A stretch of 64,000 nucleotides of DNA from Gemmatimonadota bacterium. GTDB lineage: Bacteria > Gemmatimonadota > Gemmatimonadetes > Gemmatimonadales > Gemmatimonadaceae. A program made the translations under genes and the position numbers. Numbering within the stretch: position 1 is the first letter of the stretch; each line of letters opens with the position of its first letter. The notes below the pieces were generated by a model, which was given only the letters and a program-made list of their open reading frames with translations, did not search any database and was not told the DNA's origin. Where the stretch lies: assembly GCA_016712265.1 (NCBI GenBank), contig JADJRJ010000031.1, forward strand, positions 1,240,001-1,304,000. The letters are read 5' to 3'. Of the stretch, positions 9,398 through 17,073 are shown piece after piece.

Positions 9398-9458
9398 CCA
9401 CGGCGTTGGACGCCGCGCGGTCCCGGGGACAGATTCTGCGACCCCTCGCCGCGCCCTC

Positions 9459-11258
9459 ATGACGACCCCCGAAGAAATCCTCGCCCAGGCCGAACTCGAA
9501 CTCGCCGAGGCCACGTATGGCCTCCCGGAGGTCGACCGCCGTCGGTTCATGCTGAGCTCGCTCGCCACAGCGGCGGCCACCACCTTCGGTTGGGCCTCGG
9601 TCGCGCGGGCCAGCGGGCATCCCCTCCCGGACCTCATCCAGCAGCAGCCGGCGACGCCGCCCGTTCCCCTGGGCCAGGGCGAAGCGCCGGCACTCCAGTT
9701 CCAGCCGTATCCCGGGGGCACGGGCGCGGCGTTCGAGGCCCTGATGAAGGAGCGTGGGGCGGCGGCATTCGAGCGCAAGGTGTTCCAGGTGGAGAAGTGG
9801 AGCGGGGCGGTGCCCACCAGCCCCGACGACCTCGCGTTTCTTCCTGCGCATCGGTTGTCCGCGCTGCTGCGTGCCCGCAAGATCACGTCGCTCCAGCTCA
9901 CGAACCTGTACCTGGAACGGCTCGAGCGATACAACCCGACCCTCAACTTTGCCGTGACGATCATGGCCGAGTCCGCGCGGGCCGAGGCGACGCGGGCGGA
10001 CGCCGAGATTGCCGCGGGGAAATGGCGGGGCCCGCTGCATGGATTGCCTTACGGGGTGAAGGACCTCTTCTCGACGCGCGGGGTGCCGACGACGTGGGGG
10101 ACGAAGGACTTCGACGGCCGCATCATCGATGAAGACGCCGACGTGGTCGTTCGCTTGCGCGAGGCCGGCGCGGTCCTGCTGGCCAAGCTGGCGACGGGAC
10201 AGTTCGCGCAGGGCGACCAATGGCACCGCGGGCGCACCAACAATCCGTGGAACCCCAACCAGGGGGCGAGCGGCTCCTCCGCCGGCCCGGGGTCGGCCAC
10301 CGCGGCCGGCTGCTGCGCCTTTGCCATCGGGACCGAGACGTCGGGTTCCATCGTGAGCCCAAGCATTCGCAACGGGATCAGCGCCCTGCGCCCGACCTTT
10401 GGCCGCGTGAGTCGCTACGGGGGGATGGTGCTCGCCTGGTCGATGGATCGCGTGGGCCCGATGTGTCGCACGGTCGAGGATTGTGCGATGGTGTTCAGCG
10501 TGATCCACGGGGTGGACACGAAAGACCCGTCCACGATCACCATGCCGTTCCAGTTCGATCGCCGGGTACGCCTCGGTAGCCTCCGGATCGGAGTCGACCC
10601 GCAGGCCCCCAAGGAATTCATCGAGAAGCTTCGGGCACTTGGGATGCAGCCGCGCGAGGTTGGGCCGCGCCCCACGGTCGCTGGTGCGGGCTCCGCGTTA
10701 GGCGTCGAGGGGGCTGCCGCCTTTGACGAATACGTGCAGCGCAAGGCGAAGGAGTCCGGGCTCGACCTGGCCAACCTGCCCGCGCCCAGGGTCGGCGGGG
10801 GTGGAGGTGGCGGCGGAGGTGGTGGCGCGCCGGCGGGCGGGGCTCCAACAACACCCCCTAATCCCCTGGCAGGGAGCGACTGGAACCCGCGCTTCGTGAA
10901 TGGCCGCACTCCACGCGCCTACGACTTCATCCAGGGGCAGAGACGTCGCTACATCCTCATCCAGAAGTGGGGCGAATACATGAAGGACCTGGACATGTTC
11001 ATCGGTGGGCCATCGGCCGACGTTGGTGTCAATGCGCAGACCGGGCACCCATGCGTCGTCGTCCCCTACAAGTTCGATGTTCCCATGCAGGGCGGCCCCG
11101 GCGGCGGCGGTGGGCAGAACCAGCCGCGGCTCGAGCTCAAGGCGCAGCCCATCTGCGCCACCATCATCGGGGGGCTCTACAACGACGACCGCATCCTCTC
11201 GGTGGCGCATGCGTTCCAGGTGGCTACGGACATTCACCTGAAGCACCCCGCGCTCTAG
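9459..11258 (+). CDS. Tat-exported amidase-signature hydrolase
   Basis: Predicted amidase of the Ser-cisSer-Lys family, hydrolysing amide bonds outside the cytoplasm. The 599-residue product has a twin-arginine signal (DRRRFMLSS followed by an Ala-rich stretch, about residues 27-52). Catalytic residues are Lys201 in YGVKDLF, cis-Ser273 in ASGSSAG and nucleophile Ser297 in ETSGSIVSP. An unusual Gly-rich insertion lies between the core and the C-terminal segment (10796-10850, eleven consecutive Gly), with another short Gly run near 11098. ATG 9459 is used because it gives a normal Tat leader. It ends just before a hairpin terminator. Physiological substrate unknown. Confidence 0.88.
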   Translation: MTTPEEILAQAELELAEATYGLPEVDRRRFMLSSLATAAATTFGWASVARASGHPLPDLIQQQPATPPVPLGQGEAPALQFQPYPGGTGAAFEALMKERGAAAFERKVFQVEKWSGAVPTSPDDLAFLPAHRLSALLRARKITSLQLTNLYLERLERYNPTLNFAVTIMAESARAEATRADAEIAAGKWRGPLHGLPYGVKDLFSTRGVPTTWGTKDFDGRIIDEDADVVVRLREAGAVLLAKLATGQFAQGDQWHRGRTNNPWNPNQGASGSSAGPGSATAAGCCAFAIGTETSGSIVSPSIRNGISALRPTFGRVSRYGGMVLAWSMDRVGPMCRTVEDCAMVFSVIHGVDTKDPSTITMPFQFDRRVRLGSLRIGVDPQAPKEFIEKLRALGMQPREVGPRPTVAGAGSALGVEGAAAFDEYVQRKAKESGLDLANLPAPRVGGGGGGGGGGGAPAGGAPTTPPNPLAGSDWNPRFVNGRTPRAYDFIQGQRRRYILIQKWGEYMKDLDMFIGGPSADVGVNAQTGHPCVVVPYKFDVPMQGGPGGGGGQNQPRLELKAQPICATIIGGLYNDDRILSVAHAFQVATDIHLKHPAL

Positions 11259-11284
11259 GCGCGAGTCCTTCAATACAAACGCAA

Positions 11285-11319
11285 AGAGGGTGAGCGCGGG
11301 ATGCCCCGGCTCACCCTCT
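11285..11319. terminator. Bidirectional intrinsic terminator
   Basis: The arms AGAGGGTGAGC (11285-11295) and GCTCACCCTCT (11309-11319) pair perfectly, followed on the plus strand by CTTTCTT and on the minus strand by TTTGCGTTTG. It separates the amidase from the convergent V4R gene. Confidence 0.8.
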
Positions 11320-11342
11320 CTTTCTTGGTCCCCTTGGCGTGG

Positions 11343-11906
11343 TCAGCCGGCGACCGCGGCCTCGTATCGTTCGCCGCGTCCGACGGCATCGTAGACCTGT
11401 TCCATCACCGGCTGGCTCCCGACCAGGAAGCGGCACTGGCTCGCGCCCGCACTTCGGCACTCGACCTCAAGTACGGCCACGGTGTGACCGGCCACGCGGC
11501 CAAAAAGATCGGCGAACATCCCGGTCGTCAGGTGGCAGCATGGCTGGTCGGCGGCCGCCTCGGGATCAGCTTCGCCCCAGTCCGCGGTGTCGATGGTGGC
11601 GACGGCATCCCCGAGCGAGCCGATGGTCAAGTGCCCCCAGCCGGCTTCGGCGAAGAACTCCGAGGCATACCGCTGGAAGCTCGGCACGTCCAGGTCGACC
11701 GCTTCGGTCGAGGTCTGGTCAGCCAGCCAGCGCTTGAACGCCTGCCACACAGCGTCGCCGCCCGCGTAGCCGGCTTCCTGCAGGTAGACCGCGGCATCGG
11801 GGCCGCCATCGCGCAGCAGAGCTGCGCGGAGGGTCGTCAGCGACGCTCGCGAGAGGGCGAGCATTCCGTTCGCCGTCATGTTCAGGGGCTGGGTCATGGC
11901 AGTCAT
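11343..11906 (-). CDS. V4R-domain (4-vinyl reductase-like) small-molecule-binding protein
   Basis: A 187-residue cytoplasmic protein ending in a V4R domain (about 95-175), recognisable from the spaced pattern HLTTGMFADLFGRVAGH, EVECRSAGASQC and RFLVG. V4R domains bind hydrophobic or aromatic small molecules and occur in sensors and in chlorophyll-pathway proteins; no effector or DNA-binding domain is attached here. The chosen ATG (11906) follows the ligA TGA after one base (TGAGATG), so translation is probably coupled to ligA. A second ATG three codons later is possible. The functional link with DNA ligase is unclear. Confidence 0.7.
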   Translation of the reverse strand: MTAMTQPLNMTANGMLALSRASLTTLRAALLRDGGPDAAVYLQEAGYAGGDAVWQAFKRWLADQTSTEAVDLDVPSFQRYASEFFAEAGWGHLTIGSLGDAVATIDTADWGEADPEAAADQPCCHLTTGMFADLFGRVAGHTVAVLEVECRSAGASQCRFLVGSQPVMEQVYDAVGRGERYEAAVAG

Positions 11907-11907
11907 C

Positions 11908-13923
11908 TCACGCAGGGAGTTCCAGTCGTCGGAGCAGTTCGGCCTCATCGATGACCTCGACGCCGAGTGCCCGTGCCTTGTCCAGCTTGCTCCCGGCCGC
12001 TTCACCGGCCACGAGGAAGCTGGTCTTCTTGGAGACACTGTCCGTCACCCTGGCGCCGGCGGCCTCGAGGCGAATACCCGCCTCCTGCCGGCTGAGGGTC
12101 GGAAGGGTCCCGGTGATGACGACCGTCTGCCCCTTGAGGGCACCGGAGGCGGCCGCGGCCTGGGGCTCAGCGAGGTTCAACCCGCTTTCCCGGAGCTGCT
12201 CCACAAGGCTGCGGGCCCCGGGAGCCGCGAACCAGGAGATCACGGACTGCGCAATCGTCTCCCCGATTCCATGAACGGCGGCGATTTCCTCCGCCGTGGC
12301 CCGCATCAGGTGATCCATGTCGCCAAAGTGCCTGGCAAGGAGTTCGGCGGCCCCCGCGCCGACATGCCGAATGCCGAGTCCGAACAGCAGGCGGGAGAGC
12401 GGCTGCGCCCTGCTGGCCGCGATCGCTTCTACCAACTGCTCGGCACTTCGATCGGCGAAGCGCTCGAGGGTCAGGAGCTGGTCCACCGTGATGGTGTACA
12501 GGTCGGCGACGTCCCGGACGAATCCGGCCGCCACCAGCTGCTCCATCCGTGCATCGGAGAGCCCGCGGATGTCCATGGCGGCGCGCGAGGTGAAATGCAC
12601 CAGGCCCTCGAGGCGACGCCCTTCGCAGGCCACGTTCGGGCAATACCAGGCGACCTCGGCCTCGTCCCGGACGACCGCCGTCCCGCAGGCAGGGCAGGTC
12701 GCCGGCATGCGCCACTCCCGCTCGGCACCAGTCCGTTGTTCCGGCACAGGGCCGATGACCTGCGGGATCACCTCGCCGGCGCGCTTCACCTGGACCATGT
12801 CGCCAATGCGCAGGTCCTTGGCCCTCACGAGGTCTTCGTTGTGCAGCGTCGCGTAGGTGACCGTGGTGCCGCCGATTTCCACCGGTTCGAGGACCGCGTA
12901 GGGATTGAGCGCTCCGGTCCGTCCCACGTTGACGCGGATGTCGAGGAGCCTGGTGACCGCAATGTCTGGTGCGAACTTGCGAGCGATGGCCCAGCGCGGG
13001 TCGCGTCCGCCGACCACGCCGAGGTCATCTTGCAGCGCCAGGTCGTCCACCTTCACGACGACGCCATCGATCGCGAAGTTGAGGGTGGCGCGCACGTCGT
13101 GCTCGATGCGATGGCTCCAAGCCGCGACATCGGCGAGGGAAGCGCAATGCTTGTGATGCGGGGCGACGGGGACTCCCCACTCGCGGAGCGCGGCGAGCAC
13201 CTCACCCTGGGTGCGGAGGAGGAGCCGCTCCTCGGGCGCGGGCACGACGGTGTAACCAAAGAAGCGGAGCGGGCGTGTGGCCGTGATGCTCGGGTCGAGC
13301 TGGCGCAGGGCCCCCGCCGCGGCGTTGCGGGGGTTGGCGAAGACCGGCTCGCCCGCGCGCACCCGCTCCTCGTTCATGCGCTCGAAGAGGTCGAACGGAT
13401 AGTAGATCTCCCCGCGGATCTCGACGCGGGGTGGCGGGGACCCGCGCAACCGCAGGGGGACGTCGCGCACGGTGCGCAGGTTGGCCGTGACATCCTCGCC
13501 CGTTACCCCGTTGCCTCGCGTCGCCCCGACGATGAGCACCCCGTCGTCGTAGCGTAACGAAACCGCAGCGCCATCGATTTTGAGTTCCGCGGAATAGCCG
13601 GCGCGACGAACCTCCTCGCCCGCAATGCGTACGATACGTGCCTCCCACTCCTGCACTTCCTCATCGGAGAACGCGTTGCCGAGCGAGAGCATCGGCGTGA
13701 GGTGCGTGTGCTTGGGGAGCGCGGAGACCGCGGGGCTCCCCACGCGTCGCGTGGGAGAGTCCGCGGTCTGGAGGGCGGGGTGCTCGCGCTCGATCGCCTG
13801 CAGTTCGCGAAAGAGGCGGTCGTACTCCGCATCACTCAGCGCTGGGCGGTCGAGGATGTAGTACTCGTACGCGGCCCGGTCGAGGATGGCGCGCAGTTCC
13901 GCCGCCCGCTGGGCGGGGGTCAC
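11908..13923 (-). CDS. ligA: NAD-dependent DNA ligase LigA
   Basis: Seals nicks in duplex DNA using NAD during replication and repair. The 671-residue product has the full bacterial architecture. There is an Ia/adenylation domain with the nucleophile Lys115 in LKIDGAAVS, an OB fold and a four-cysteine zinc finger (CPACG...CPNVAC, around residues 408-432). Helix-hairpin-helix repeats follow, then a C-terminal BRCT domain (about 590-671). The start is GTG 13923, overlapping the TGA of the upstream TPR gene as GTGA. It is the middle gene of a leftward TPR-ligA-V4R unit. Confidence 0.97.
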   Translation of the reverse strand: MTPAQRAAELRAILDRAAYEYYILDRPALSDAEYDRLFRELQAIEREHPALQTADSPTRRVGSPAVSALPKHTHLTPMLSLGNAFSDEEVQEWEARIVRIAGEEVRRAGYSAELKIDGAAVSLRYDDGVLIVGATRGNGVTGEDVTANLRTVRDVPLRLRGSPPPRVEIRGEIYYPFDLFERMNEERVRAGEPVFANPRNAAAGALRQLDPSITATRPLRFFGYTVVPAPEERLLLRTQGEVLAALREWGVPVAPHHKHCASLADVAAWSHRIEHDVRATLNFAIDGVVVKVDDLALQDDLGVVGGRDPRWAIARKFAPDIAVTRLLDIRVNVGRTGALNPYAVLEPVEIGGTTVTYATLHNEDLVRAKDLRIGDMVQVKRAGEVIPQVIGPVPEQRTGAEREWRMPATCPACGTAVVRDEAEVAWYCPNVACEGRRLEGLVHFTSRAAMDIRGLSDARMEQLVAAGFVRDVADLYTITVDQLLTLERFADRSAEQLVEAIAASRAQPLSRLLFGLGIRHVGAGAAELLARHFGDMDHLMRATAEEIAAVHGIGETIAQSVISWFAAPGARSLVEQLRESGLNLAEPQAAAASGALKGQTVVITGTLPTLSRQEAGIRLEAAGARVTDSVSKKTSFLVAGEAAGSKLDKARALGVEVIDEAELLRRLELPA

Positions 13924-14690
13924 TTGAGTTTCTTGAGCAACTCCGCGGCCTCTTTCTTATAGGCGGGGTCGTTGACGTCGGTCTGTGCGCCGTTGACCAC
14001 GGCCTCGAGCATCTGCCTGGCCTTCACCTGGTCCTTGGTGTCCAGGTAGATCTTGCCAAGGTCCAGCTTGTGCGTGAGGCGTGCGGGGTCGACCTGGACT
14101 GCCTTCTCCATGTAGGCAATGGCGTCCTTCCAGTTGGCTTCCGAGAAGATCTTTCCGCCGAGCATGTTCTTGGCGAAGAAGCGCTCGACGCCATTGAGGC
14201 GCATGATCTCGGCATTCCAGACGCCGAGGACATGGAGGGCCCCCGCGTGGTTGGGGTCGAGCTTGAGTGCCTCGAGGCCGACGCCGCGGATTTCACTCCC
14301 GTACTTCACGCGATCGCGGACGCCGACGCTGAGCGCCGTGCGCCCAAGGGCGCGGGCCAGGTGAAAGTGATTCTCGGCATCACTCGGGTTCGCCGCGACC
14401 GCCCGTCGCGCGTATTGCTCACCGCTGCGATACAGAGCCTTGCGCTTCGTGCCGTCCGGCTCGGACTCCCCCAGGTCGATGGCTGAACGCGAAGCCTTGC
14501 CGAGGGCCTCGGCGTGGGTGGAATCGGCCGCGATGGCGGCTTGGTAGCGCTCGTACGCCGCTGTCGCGCGGAGGGCGGCATACTCACGGTCGCCGGCGGC
14601 GACGTGTTCGGCGGCACTCTGGCCAAAAGCCGCCAAAGGTGCGAGAATCGCGACAGCACACGCACCACGAATCGAACGGAGCATCGACAT
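13920..14690 (-). CDS. Exported TPR protein, RMDN-like
   Basis: A predicted periplasmic helical-repeat protein of 256 residues. An N-terminal signal peptide (MSMLRSIRGACAVAILAPLAAFGQS) precedes TPR-like helices through the rest of the chain. The pattern KYGSEIRG...LDPNHAGALHVLGVWN...ERFFAKNMLGG...A..YMEKAVQVDP resembles bacterial homologues of the regulator-of-microtubule-dynamics (RMDN) family, although this is from memory of the pattern. ATG 14690 is chosen; ATG 14684 and ATG 14705 are alternatives. Its stop overlaps the ligA start. It is divergent from the nucleoside phosphorylase gene. Confidence 0.75.
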   Translation of the reverse strand: MSMLRSIRGACAVAILAPLAAFGQSAAEHVAAGDREYAALRATAAYERYQAAIAADSTHAEALGKASRSAIDLGESEPDGTKRKALYRSGEQYARRAVAANPSDAENHFHLARALGRTALSVGVRDRVKYGSEIRGVGLEALKLDPNHAGALHVLGVWNAEIMRLNGVERFFAKNMLGGKIFSEANWKDAIAYMEKAVQVDPARLTHKLDLGKIYLDTKDQVKARQMLEAVVNGAQTDVNDPAYKKEAAELLKKLK

Positions 14691-14787
14691 GCAGGTAGTC
14701 CCCATGAGTGAATGGCCGCGGCGGGAGCAGGCGACGCGAACCGGGTGGCATGTGGGGGTACATCAAAATAGCCCGCTGGTTCCTTGA

Positions 14788-16173
14788 ATGCTTGTTCCGC
14801 GGCTGATCGAACGGAAACGCGACGGCGACCGCCTCTCCACGGGTGAGTGGGAGGCCATTACCCGGAGCTACGGCGCAGGCTCGATTCCGGATTACCAGAT
14901 GGCAGCGCTGTTGATGGCGATCTACTTCCGAGGAATGGACCGGGAGGAGACGTCGGCGCTCATGCGGGCGATGTTGGGGAGCGGCGCGACTCTCGACTTC
15001 GGTGGGCTGGGGCGACGGTGCATCGACAAACACTCGACCGGCGGGGTGGGGGACAAGGTGTCCCTGCTGCTGGCACCGATCGTGTCGGCGCTCGGCGTCG
15101 CGGTGCCCATGATGTCCGGGCGTGGGTTGGGTCATACGGGCGGCACCCTCGACAAGCTGGAGTCGATCCCCGGGTTCCGTACCGCGCTCACCCTCGACGA
15201 GGCTCGTCGCCAAGTGGAGACCCTCGGGTGCGCGATGCTGGGCCAGACCGGCGAGATCGCCCCGGTGGACAAGCGGCTCTATGCATTGCGCGACGCGACG
15301 AGCACGGTGGAGTCGATCCCGCTGATTGCGGCCTCCATCATGAGCAAGAAGCTGGCGGAGGGGCTGACCGGGCTCGTCCTCGACATCAAGCGGGGGTCGG
15401 GCGCGTTCCTTCCGCAGTTCGAGCGCGGGGTCGAGCTTGCCGAGCTGATGATCGCGCTTGGCGCAGCGGCGGGGGTGCCGGTCGTGGCCCTGATGACTGC
15501 GATGGATCGCCCGTTAGGCAGGGCGTGCGGCAATGCGCTGGAGGTAGAGGAGGCGATCCAGTGCCTGCATGGTGAAGGCCCGCCGGACGTGATGGAGGTG
15601 ACCTACACGCTTGGCGCCGAGATGCTGGTGCTCGGCGGCATTGCCCGGTCGATCGACGAGGCACGTCGCCGGATGGAGGTGTGCGTCTCGTCGGGGAAGG
15701 GTGCCGAGCAGCTGGCCCGCATCATCTCCGCTCAGGGCGGGGACGCCACGGTGGTCGACGACCCGTCACGGTTGCCGCAGGCGAAGGTCGTCGAGTTCTA
15801 TGCGGCGCCGCGCCAGGGGGTGGTGGCGCGCGTGGAACCGCGCGCGATTGGTCGCGGCGTGACCGCGTTAGGCGGTGGCCGCCGCCGGATGGAGGACACC
15901 GTGGACCCCTCGGTCGGCTTCGTTATTCGCACGAGGCCGGGGGATGTGGTGAAGGTGGGCGAGCCAATGGCCACGATCTTTGCGCGGGACGAGGCGGGGC
16001 TCGCAGCGGGGATGGCCGCCCTCTCCGAAGGGATCACCATCGCTGATGAGGCAGATCCCCCGCTGCCGTTGGTGTCGCACCGCGTAACCAAGGATGGAAT
16101 CGCGGTCTATGAGGCCGAGCCGTGGGTGCGGACGGCAGAATACCCTGTGTATCGAGGAGGATTTGGGACATGA
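14788..16173 (+). CDS. Pyrimidine-nucleoside (thymidine) phosphorylase
   Basis: Catalyses reversible phosphorolysis of thymidine/uridine to base and (deoxy)ribose-1-phosphate in nucleoside salvage. The 461-residue product has the family signature KHSTGGVGDKVS, then MMSGRGLGHTGGTLDKLESI, and a C-terminal PYNP domain. Length is slightly above the usual 430-440 because of the C-terminal tail. Sequence does not separate DeoA (thymidine-specific) from Pdp (uridine and thymidine). Its TGA stop overlaps the next start codon as ATGA, so the two genes form an operon. It contains two CGTTAGGC octamers. Confidence 0.92.
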   Translation: MLVPRLIERKRDGDRLSTGEWEAITRSYGAGSIPDYQMAALLMAIYFRGMDREETSALMRAMLGSGATLDFGGLGRRCIDKHSTGGVGDKVSLLLAPIVSALGVAVPMMSGRGLGHTGGTLDKLESIPGFRTALTLDEARRQVETLGCAMLGQTGEIAPVDKRLYALRDATSTVESIPLIAASIMSKKLAEGLTGLVLDIKRGSGAFLPQFERGVELAELMIALGAAAGVPVVALMTAMDRPLGRACGNALEVEEAIQCLHGEGPPDVMEVTYTLGAEMLVLGGIARSIDEARRRMEVCVSSGKGAEQLARIISAQGGDATVVDDPSRLPQAKVVEFYAAPRQGVVARVEPRAIGRGVTALGGGRRRMEDTVDPSVGFVIRTRPGDVVKVGEPMATIFARDEAGLAAGMAALSEGITIADEADPPLPLVSHRVTKDGIAVYEAEPWVRTAEYPVYRGGFGT

Positions 16174-16994
16174 AGCTTCGCGGTGTGAGTGTGGTACTGG
16201 CGCTGGCCGCCGTGCCCTCGGTGGCGCACGCCACCTGGTCGGTCGTTGCCCTGGACCGGGCGACCAAACGCGTCGTCATCGGTGCGGCCACCTGTGTGCC
16301 CCAAGGGCGATTCGCCGGTTTCCCGTCGCAGGGGTTGATGGACATCCAGGCGATTGTGGTGCCCGGCGTCGGGATCGCGGCGGCGCAGGCCGGCGTAGAC
16401 CGCACGCGCTCCAACCAGATGCTCGTCTACAACGAGATCAAGAAGGGGACGCATCCGTCGGAGATTCTGAAGCAGCTGATGGCGGACAGTTCCATTCAGT
16501 CGCGACAGTTCGGGATGGTCGATATGCAGGGCCGGTTTGCGGGTTTTTCCGGCGCGCGCAACGGCAAGGCGTCATCGAGCGTGCAAGGGCAGGTGATGGG
16601 CACCGAGGTCTACTACGCGATCCAGGGAAACATCCTGGCATCCAATGCCGTGGTGCAGGGTGCCGTCCGGGCGTTCGAGACCGCCCAGGGTTCCCTTGAG
16701 GATCGCGTGATGGCCGCGATGGATGCCGCCGAGGCGGCTGGGGGCGACAGCCGCTGCACCTGTGCCACGACACCGCGGCCGCAAACAGCGCTCCCGTGCG
16801 TGACGCGCACGGCGCATGTGGCCTACCTGCTCGCTGCGGATTCCAGCGACGTCTCAGGCGCGTCCTTCAATGACGGAAAGTATGCCGTCTACCTCAACGT
16901 GACGGACGAAAACACGACCCCGCAGGAGGACCCGAGCCCGGTGCGGACCCTGCGTCTGCGGTACGATGCCTGGCGAAAGTCCATGCGCCAATAG
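16170..16994 (+). CDS. Exported DUF1028 protein (Ntn-hydrolase-like)
   Basis: A 274-residue protein with a signal peptide (MKLRGVSVVLALAAVPSVAHA) followed immediately by TWSVVALD, the usual beginning of the DUF1028 domain. DUF1028 is predicted to adopt an N-terminal-nucleophile hydrolase fold; if the signal is cleaved after HA, the exposed Thr would be a natural nucleophile candidate. Features include GAATCVPQGRFAGFPSQG and a cysteine-containing stretch DSRCTCA. A strong ribosome-binding site (GAGGAGG, 16154-16160) precedes the ATG, which overlaps the phosphorylase stop. Substrate unknown. Confidence 0.82.
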   Translation: MKLRGVSVVLALAAVPSVAHATWSVVALDRATKRVVIGAATCVPQGRFAGFPSQGLMDIQAIVVPGVGIAAAQAGVDRTRSNQMLVYNEIKKGTHPSEILKQLMADSSIQSRQFGMVDMQGRFAGFSGARNGKASSSVQGQVMGTEVYYAIQGNILASNAVVQGAVRAFETAQGSLEDRVMAAMDAAEAAGGDSRCTCATTPRPQTALPCVTRTAHVAYLLAADSSDVSGASFNDGKYAVYLNVTDENTTPQEDPSPVRTLRLRYDAWRKSMRQ

Positions 16995-17018
16995 CAGCGG
17001 GGACACCCCTCGAAACGA

Positions 17019-17055
17019 AGAAAGGGACGGCGCCCTGGGGCGGCCGTCCCTTTCT
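17019..17055. terminator. Bidirectional intrinsic terminator
   Basis: The arms AGAAAGGGACGGC and GCCGTCCCTTTCT pair perfectly around an 11-nt GC-rich loop. It lies between the DUF1028 gene and the convergent Asp-box gene. The A-rich and T-rich stem bases give a U-rich 3' side in both directions. Confidence 0.85.
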
Positions 17056-17073
17056 CGTGTCCCGGACGCGAGG

